DNA of 64,000 bases. It comes from Drosophila persimilis (taxonomy: Eukaryota > Arthropoda > Insecta > Diptera > Drosophilidae). Below, piece by piece: positions 37,601 to 46,600 of this stretch. Where the stretch lies: NCBI RefSeq assembly GCF_003286085.1, contig NW_020825298.1, positions 6,882,001 to 6,946,000 on the forward strand. Direction: 5' to 3'. Positions within the stretch are counted from its first letter, which is position 1. Each line of letters begins with the position of its first letter. The notes under the pieces were generated by a model that worked only from the letters and a program-made list of their open reading frames with translations, had not been told where the DNA came from and did not search any database. Position numbers and translations under genes: made by a program.

Positions 37601-40600
37601 GCAATAAATTCTAGAACTAGCCAAAAAAGAGTAAAGAATAAGATTGATGATGGACTAGAAGTGAGTACGAATCCGAATGGCGGGGCAGATGATGAATGAT
37701 GAGCCCTGGGAGTGACACAAACATAAGCACATCGTTCCATGAGTTCTCACCGGATGTTGCCGTGTGTTACCTTCTCGAATGTTGACAGCCAGGGCGTAAT
37801 GTTGTTTGCCAAAAGCGATTTGTTGCTGCAACAGCTGCGTGGCAACCCCATGAATAACACCCGAGGTTTTGTTTGGTTTTTAAGAACTTTAATTTGTAGT
37901 AGATTAAACTGAAGAATTGCTTCTCACATCAAGTCGGCGGCACCCTGCTTGTCCAAGGCATCGGCAATGTGTTCGCTGACAAATGTAATTGTCTCCATGA
38001 AGCGATCCATGCAGTCACTGAGGCACTTCTCTGTGGCGGTCCCCTGCTCGTCGCACTTCTTCCAGCAAATCTCTCGGAATTCGTGGATATAGGCACAGAC
38101 TTGGACGTTCCGTTTGGTCTCCATGGCCTCTATTTCGTGCTCGTAGTCGGACATCTTTTGGGCTTGTTTGAAAATGGCAAACAAATTTTCTACAAATTCT
38201 ATGCTAGTAGAAAGCCGACTGGATAGTCAATGAGACTGTGATTTGAATGCCTTAAAAATCAAAGTAAAAAACTCCAAAGAAAGCACCTCCAAAAAAGTCT
38301 CTAAATAACTCTCTAGATGGGTATATTTTGATTTAGTTTAAAACGAAAATTGCATTACTGCTCTTCCTTCCTTCTTTTTGCGTGGTCCTGGGAACATCTT
38401 TGCTGTCGATAGACTCCTCGCCACAGACCAGTCTGGCGTCTGGAACGCCTCTTACTGGCGCCTGTTTATGACCTCGACGAAGCGCTTGGCGATCAGCACC
38501 GATGTGTCGATGAAGCGGTCCACGCAGTTGCTCAGGCACACCTGTGTGGCCTGGTCCAGCTTGCTGCTGGGCTTTCCGATGCACTTCTCCCAGCAGATCT
38601 CGTTGAACTCGTGCAAAAGGGCAGTCACCTCGGCCTTTTGCCTCTCCAGCTGCATGAACTCCTCCATTTCCTTATCCTTGCCGGACACGTTCTCGTAGTC
38701 GCTCATCTTTCGGTCGAGTTTTGAGTTTCGTCAAAAGAACTTTAATTTTTGTTGAAGTTTTGTTCCGTCAAGCCGTAAGACGTATGAATTAGGTTGTGAG
38801 ACGATAAAGTCAGGGTTGGAAAACAATCCAGGGTTCCAAAAATGTCAAAAATGTTGATACCATGCGACACACAGTGACAGCTACCTGAAGGGCTTTGGCC
38901 ATGTGGCAGGGGACCGGGGGTGGACCGAGGCTTGACCCGAGACTCTGGTGCCACTGATGCTGGCAGACTCGAATTGGGGAGCGGCCTCTAGGCGGAAGGA
39001 GCAATGGGAGAGTAGGTGTCCACGCGCTTCCGAGGCAATGTTTTCCCCCTTTCCTATTTGCTATTAGTTTCTAGGTATTCTATAGGGTCTGGCAGAAGCT
39101 AATCTCCTGCTAATCAACTGCATTGCAGATAACTGGGTGACTGGAAATTTCATGTGAATTATATTGTAGATGCGGCAAGGACTCTTGGGCTTATATCCCT
39201 CTTAAAACCCAGAAAAGGATCAGCTTTCCAGCTTTGCCTGCAGTATACACTGGGATTTTCTGCTATTTTAAAATGAATTACCATTAAATTATGATATCCC
39301 ATTTCTATTTTAATTTAATCCCATAAAATATCCGACCTTTATCTTTCTTGCATAAAACTAAAAACAATTCTGTTGGAGTTTTGCCAGAGAACAAAGATAG
39401 AGTTTTGTTAGAGGCAAAGCTAGATCTCATCTCCTTTCACTCCGCCTCTCAAAGGGAAAAACTCTCTTGAAAAGTTTAAGAACTAAAAAAAAAAGTGCAC
39501 ATGCACGGTTTATATGGCCCTTTCTCGCTGAAGGAATAGGAACTTTCCCCAGATGTAACGGTACCCCGTACTCGGACCAAAGAAGCAGCAAGTTCTGTAC
39601 ACACTAAAACATAAAAATAAGGAAAGTGCCACGGAAGTTGCGGTAATCGAATTTAAATAAGTTTACTTTGTAAACAATTCTCGTTTCGTTCTGCCTCTCC
39701 CTCGCACGTTCACGTGCCTCGTCTCATGCTTTCTGTCTCCCTTTTTCTGGCTGAAAAGTCAAACAGAAAGCAAAAGAAAGGCGGCAGGATTGTGCAAGAC
39801 ACATTAAAAGGAAGGTAAGGCCTCACCAAACATGAGCCTTTTGTGTTTGTATTTGCCTTACCCACTGTGTAACATACCCTGCACAGTACCAGGGAAAAAT
39901 ATTAGCTTTTGACAACCACCGCCCACACACGACACACACACACACAAACACACACAGAGAGACGGAGAGCGAGAGAGTGGAAGCTGCAGAGGGAAAAGGG
40001 CATATGCTGGCCTGCCGCGCATATTAATCATTGTTCTACGGTTGACACTTTTGCCAAGGCTGAAAGCAGCATCAGAGGCAGCTTTTAATGACTGTTCCAA
40101 GGCTGCAATAACAGTAACAGATGTTCACAGTTAAACGCCTAAAGTTGCATTCGCCACAAAGCAATCAGATAAGAGCAACCCCATGCAAAAGTCTGCCATA
40201 ACTCATGGCCAAATTCCCATTGGTTGGTATTCCTCAAATTGCTTCAGATTTCGTTGCCAAAATATGTGATTTCGGGGATTAGTTCGTCACAATTTAGAGG
40301 AATATATCCTTAAAAATGTATTCTATGGTGAAAAAACAGAATAGATCCGAATAGATTTGCCATCCCTTTCGCACATACGAGCTCGCCACATGTAAACAAT
40401 TCTTGTCGTCTCCTTTTACACATCGCCAATGATTTCTTGCTATCTCGTTCCGTCTAGAACACCCACACACACCTGATCACTGTTCTTTCCTCCCACACAG
40501 GCATACATTTCGCGCCTGTTTTTGCATAGGCAAACACACTAACACATCATCAAATATCAGCTCAGCGGCTCTGCTGGCCGATGCAGGAAAAATCAAGAAA

Positions 40601-43600
40601 TCGTATATAGGAAAAGTGAATATTGCGTACACACATAGTATCTACATACGAATTAAGGGCCAGTGACAATTTTCAATTGGTTTTAAATAAAATTCAAGAA
40701 GAAAAACACGCATTACATATGAATAGCTGTTTGGGAGCATTTTTACCTTAGATCTTGAAGCTGCAGGGTCTGGAGTTTTCGTACCAAGAAGTCACGTAGG
40801 CCACAAAATGATCTTCACACACTTCATATTTCATATCTATCTCCATATTCGTTAGTCGCACAAAAGAAAAAGGAAAAAAAAACTTCACTCACGACGAAAC
40901 AAAAGAAAATTGCACACAAAAAAAAACAAAATGGCGGCAAAGCTGGACTTGCTTTGGATAAAAACACTGATTATGCTGCTAAAAACACTGACACAAACGA
41001 TTCTCAATAAACAAATATAACACTGCACACTTGTGAACATTTTGCACACACTTAACACTTTTATTTTCACTTTTACAACGCAAAAAAACATTTTAAAAGA
41101 TTTGGGCGGGAGAAACGCTCTTCTATGCGATCTTCTATTCGGAATGTTGAGGGACAATGCTGCTCGATTTCTCGGGACATGAGTCTGGCATATATTCGAT
41201 ACTCAGAATAGAAAAATACTGCCATTTAGTATCGGAAATACCAAAAACTCGTGATCATACGAATATTTGAGTTTGAATGAATGCTTATTTCACCAATTGG
41301 AAAGAAAATATACGGTGCTCAAGGTTTAAATAGGAGAGGTCCGCTACCATTTTATTTACCTCGTTGAAATTGAGCTGCGGATTGGGGTAACACTTGAAGT
41401 TTGAACATATTTTACAGAAACATACTTATTGTTATGGGAACACGCAGAAATATCGTGAAAAAAGGCGAAAGTCCGACAGGATTTGCCCTCTCTATCCCAC
41501 ACGCGCATAACGCCAAACGATGATGCAATAAAATATAAAATGATAAACTTAATTTCAAGTGGATAACGGTATATGAAAATTGCAATAAAGGCACAATGCC
41601 GCGCGGCAATTGATGTGCAATCGCCAATTGAGATGCATTTCCCATTAAATGGCCCTCCTGATCGATTCCATGCCTACTCGATACCTGGTATCGCGTGGCA
41701 TCGGAACTTTAGCGCCAATAAATAATAAAGGCTGAGTAATTTGTGAGCGGGCGTAATCAGCAATTAAGTGCAGTGACATGGCCAATTCATTTTGGGGAAA
41801 TGTAAGTGAAAATTGTAATCACTTTGCTTCCGCCCCCCGCCCCCGTCTGCTGTTGGTCTCCGAGTTTCGTTTCCCATTTAATTTCCGCCGGGGTTTTTCT
41901 GTTTCTGTTTCTTGTGCGGCTGCTGCTGCTGCTGCACAGCAATTATTGAAATAAGTTTTCACTTGCAACAACCATGGGACTGACCCAGATTTTAATTTCC
42001 TTTTCTATAGGACTCTCGGATGCGTTAGCCAAGGGCCTGCTCACTGATGACTTTATAACCGGAGCACGCATCTTGGCTTTGAACCTGACAAACGGCGCCG
42101 TGCAGTCGTATGTGTGGTGGGTGAAGAGCAACCAGGACAAAGTCCTGGGCGAGACGCAGCGCTACGACGAGGAGGGACTGCAAATTGGCAAAAAGCCGGC
42201 CAACAATTATCCCTGGTACGTATGCAGAGCCACAGGCACACAGCATTTATTTATTTATATGCTCTTTGGTTAGGTTCGACGATGAGACCAGCACGCCCAC
42301 TCTCCGCTCGCCGAAATTCGCACCTAGCCCACCGAGCAACTACTACAAAGGCTGGTGGACATACCCGTACTTCTCGTGCGCCCCCAGCAAGTGGCTGGTG
42401 TCGTATAGCATTGCGATTCCGCCCAGCGGCCGGCATGGACTGCGCGGCTTCATCAGCATCGACATTGATGTAACGTCGCTGCGCGTCAATCAGTGCGAGG
42501 CGGAGCCCTATCACTTTGGCAGCCGCAAACAGCAGCAGCTGCAGCAGTACCAGACCATGCGACGTTACCCACGGCTGGCCAGCAAGGCGGCCGCGGCGGC
42601 ATCGGCACTGAACGATGTGGGGAGGATCAACGATTTGCAAGCCTTTCACAGCTCACACAAGTGTCATCGCACCTCCATGGTGGTAAGTGTGGGGCACTTC
42701 ATTTGGGTTAATTAATTGTGTTCCATCCATGCTCATCTGCAGTGCGACTATCGGCAGCCGAGCGCTGAGGCATCGACAATAAGCAGCGGCAAGATATTGA
42801 GCGCTCTCACCAGCAGCAGCTGGTCCCGGGGCTCGTACCAGTGCCTGTGCAAGCGCGGCTATTATTCATTGCGCCATCCGGATGGCTTCAATGGCACCAT
42901 CATGGAGATTGCCTGGCAGGAGCATCAGGACAATATAAGCAATTACTATACGGATGTCTTCAAGTGTTTGCCTTGCGCCCCCGGCTGTGACATGTGCACC
43001 GGTCCGGAGCCGTGTCTGGCCAACTATCATTGGCCTTTCAGGTGTGTGTGCTTGTCTGTCTGTGTGTTTGTTTGCGCACCGAACATGCTTCATGTTCAAG
43101 TGTTCCTCATGTCAATATGCCTCACCATGACACTGCCCCTGTCGGTGTCTCTCCCTCTCTTGATTTCTGTTCTTTAGAATATCATTGTTGACCATATCCA
43201 TTGGCTGTGCTTGCGGCACCTTCGTCCTGGCCGGCTACCTCTTCCGGCATCGTCGCGTCAAAGTCTTTAAGGTGGCCAGTCCCATCTTCCTGATGATCAC
43301 ACTCATTGGCTGCGCCATCATGTATCTGGAGGTGAGTTTTTCGACGACATTTAGGCCAACACTCTTGGCCCATTAAGGCGGGCCGGCACACAAGCACAAA
43401 AAACACACAAAGACCATTTGGAAACAATGTCTCTAGTGTGACAAAAGGTCTGACTGGCTTCGTTTCGGGCTCATTCATAATTAACCCCTGCTGGCAGGTA
43501 GGGAATCTGGGAACCAACCGCAACATTAAACGTGTTCTTATGTGTTTTTAAATGCGGCTTTTAGGCACTGGCTGCCCAAAAGGGTATATGCGGTTTCCAA

Positions 43601-46600
43601 AGGCAGTTTGTCGCCAGGAAAATAAGTTTTAAGTTTGTTATAAGAAAGAAATATGTTAGAATATATATGTATAAGCAGATGGATCCATTGTTAAGACTTA
43701 AAACTTAAGACTAGGTCTAAGAAACAGAAACCTTCCAGTTGGTTATGCCATTTCCTTCTTTGGGAAGTGTTTCCCTGGAAAGAGCAAACCCCCTTCGACC
43801 TGGGCTCGCATACCCCTGGATGGCATTAGCAAACCTACAATGGCAGACCACTCCACCCAGTGGACCCATAAAAGCCCTCACACAATGGCGACATTAACAA
43901 CAAAAGGACAAGCCAACAAACCGAAAGCCAAATGGGTTAAGAGGCTGCAAATGAAGAGCCAGGAGCCGATTCTAAGAACAAACTAAATCGCAGACGATTT
44001 TCCAATCAAAGTATTTGGCAACTGAGTGTCAAAATACCAGAAATTGTTGAAACTATGAGAAGGAACCGGACACCAGGGAATAAACGTGAAGAAGAATTGC
44101 CGCCAGCCAGCTCGGACTCCGAGGAGGAGGATGAGGAAGCCCTGCAGGCGGCCCTGAGGGATATAGTCAGTATCCCCGACGTCGATGCGGGGGATTTCAA
44201 AAATGAAAGGCGTGTAGAAACGGAAAGAACTTGGTCGGAGGAGCTTAAGCAGGGTCGCAAGAAAGAGCGCCAGAAGCCAGCACAAAGGCAAGAAAAAAAG
44301 GAAAAGAAGCCGCAACATGGCCCGGAGATGGGAGAAACCTCCGACAAAACGATGGAGGGTCGAGATCTGCCAAAGACCTGGTCGGCGGAGTTTAAAGAAT
44401 CGATGAAATCCTGGTATGCGGACCTCAGGGAATCCCAGAAACCAAAAAGGTCCCATTCGCAAACCAGGAAAAGATCCCGCCACAGCTCGGAGGTGGAGAT
44501 GGAGGAAACAGCAGTCCTAAGAGGGAAGAGTCCAGAACGAGAGTCCAAAAAGAAAGAGAGTACTAAAAAGCCCCCGACGAAGGAGCTGGAAGCGGAGAGA
44601 ACTTCAGCGAAGAAAGTAAAACCAAAGATGGTGTCCTTTGTGGAACCGGACTCCTTGATAAAGCTCGAAACGGAAAGCGATGGCTTAGACGAACCCATAG
44701 ACGAAGAACCAGAGCCATCAACTAGCATGGGGCCAAGTCCCTATGCCAGACCTCAAAGCCACGACTCTGTGGAGGCCAATCCCCTGGCTGTGCCGTCGAT
44801 AGAGTCGGGCATGGGCTTGATCAACCTCCTGGCGGTACCTTTCCAGAGGCCCCTAGGCTACGGCTCTCCCATTTCTGCGTCTAAAGTTGTGGATAAAGCT
44901 GGAGCGGGGGAAGAGAAGGCCCCAGCGAGTCCAGAGATCCCTTCAGTGGGTCCACGCAATGTTACGCCCAAGGCCAAACCTGCCAGCGATGCAGAGGAGG
45001 AGCGGGACGGCAAAGAGTCCCAGGTGGAGAGCAAGACTTCTCTGGCGCATGCAGAGTCCATGAAGACATTGACCATCACCGGCCACAGGCACATCACGAC
45101 GCAGTGGAGGGATCATTGCCACCTGGAGGTGCAGCCCGAGGGCATCGATAAGCCTGCCCGAAGGAAACTGATCGTTGCCTGTGTGCTCTGCCTGTCCTTC
45201 ATGATCCTTGAGGTGATCGGCGGCGTGCTGTCCAACAGCCTGGCCATAGCCACGGACGCCGCCCACCTGCTGACGGACCTGGCCGGCTTCCTGATCTCCT
45301 TGTTTGCCCTGTACATCAGTGCCAGGCCGAACACGCAGCGCATGAACTTTGGCTGGTATCGGGCCGAGGTAATCGGGGCCATGATCTCCGTCTACTTCAT
45401 TTGGGTGATAACAGGTGATATCGTAGATCCTTCCACAGCGAAAAACCCATCGTTAAACCCCATTTACTCGCAGGCATTCTGGTCTGGCTGGCCATACAAC
45501 GCCTGTGGGTGGGTGAGCATAATGTGGATCCCAAAATAATGCTGATCACCTCCGCTGTGGCCATTCTGTTCAACGTCATCATGGCATTTCAGCTCCATCA
45601 CGGACACGGACACGGACACTTTGAGCCCGGCGAGGTTGTGCGTCAGACCCGCATCCTGCACGAGGAGCTTCCCAAGAAGGAGCTGCAGCTGGTGGAGAGC
45701 TCGGTGTCGGTGGTGCACGTCCAACCGCCAAAGGAGAACATCAATGTGCGGGCGGCCATGATCCATGTCATCGGCGACATGATCCAGAGTGTGGGCGTCT
45801 TTGTGGCAGCCCTGATCATATTCTTTCGCCCCGAATGGTCGTTTGTGGACGCCATCTGCACGTTCCTCTTCTCCATCATTGTTGTCCTGGTGACGATCCG
45901 CATTCTGAGGGACGTCCTGATGGTCCTCATGGAGGCCACACCCGACTACATGGACTACGACGAGGTGCAGCGCGCATTTCTCTCCATCGAAGGGGTCGAG
46001 CATGTGCACAACCTGCGTATCTGGGCTCTGAGCATCAACAAGGTGGCCCTGTCCGCCCATCTGGCCATCAAGAAGGACGCCGATCCCCAGAGCATCCTCG
46101 AAGAGGCCACTAAGATGATCCACAAGCGGTACCGGTTCTTTGAGACCACCATCCAGATCGAGGAGTACACGCCCGGCATGGAGAACTGCGAGCAGTGCAT
46201 TAAGCCAGGCATGCGGCTGTCCCGAGGGGATAGCCGTACAATCCAGGCCATGGAGGAGGGGGCCCACGAGGAGGCTACGCAGAAGGCCGTTGGGCAGTCG
46301 TAAACATCACTTTTGTACTATAGAACAGAATAAAACCATAGAAATAAGGCCTATTTTATACAGTCTCTTGGCCTCTTTACAGATGGTGGCCATATTCCCC
46401 TATCTGGACACCAGCTGGTGCATTGTGACCAAATGGTCGCGCCACATGGGCTTTTGCATCACCTACACTTCGCTGTTGATGAAGACCTGGCGGCAAGTAC
46501 ACTCTAGACCCCTGCCTGCCCCTCACAATAACTTATGCCCCGCCTCCACAGGGTCTCTTTGACGTATCGCGTAAAGTCGGCGCACAAAATCAAATTGAAC

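Noticed and set aside
38333..38584. 83-aa minus-strand frame overlapping the Tim8-like gene
   Set aside because: Out-of-frame reading of the Tim8-like ORF, whose own frame has the twin CX3C motifs.
44006..44728. 240-aa minus-strand open frame
   Set aside because: It is antisense to the first exon of the zinc transporter; the frame is open only because the sense strand is purine-rich coding sequence.
45464..46267. 267-aa minus-strand open frame rich in His/Asp/Gln
   Set aside because: Shadow of the second transporter exon, whose sense reading has the HxxxD metal site and a complete C-terminus.
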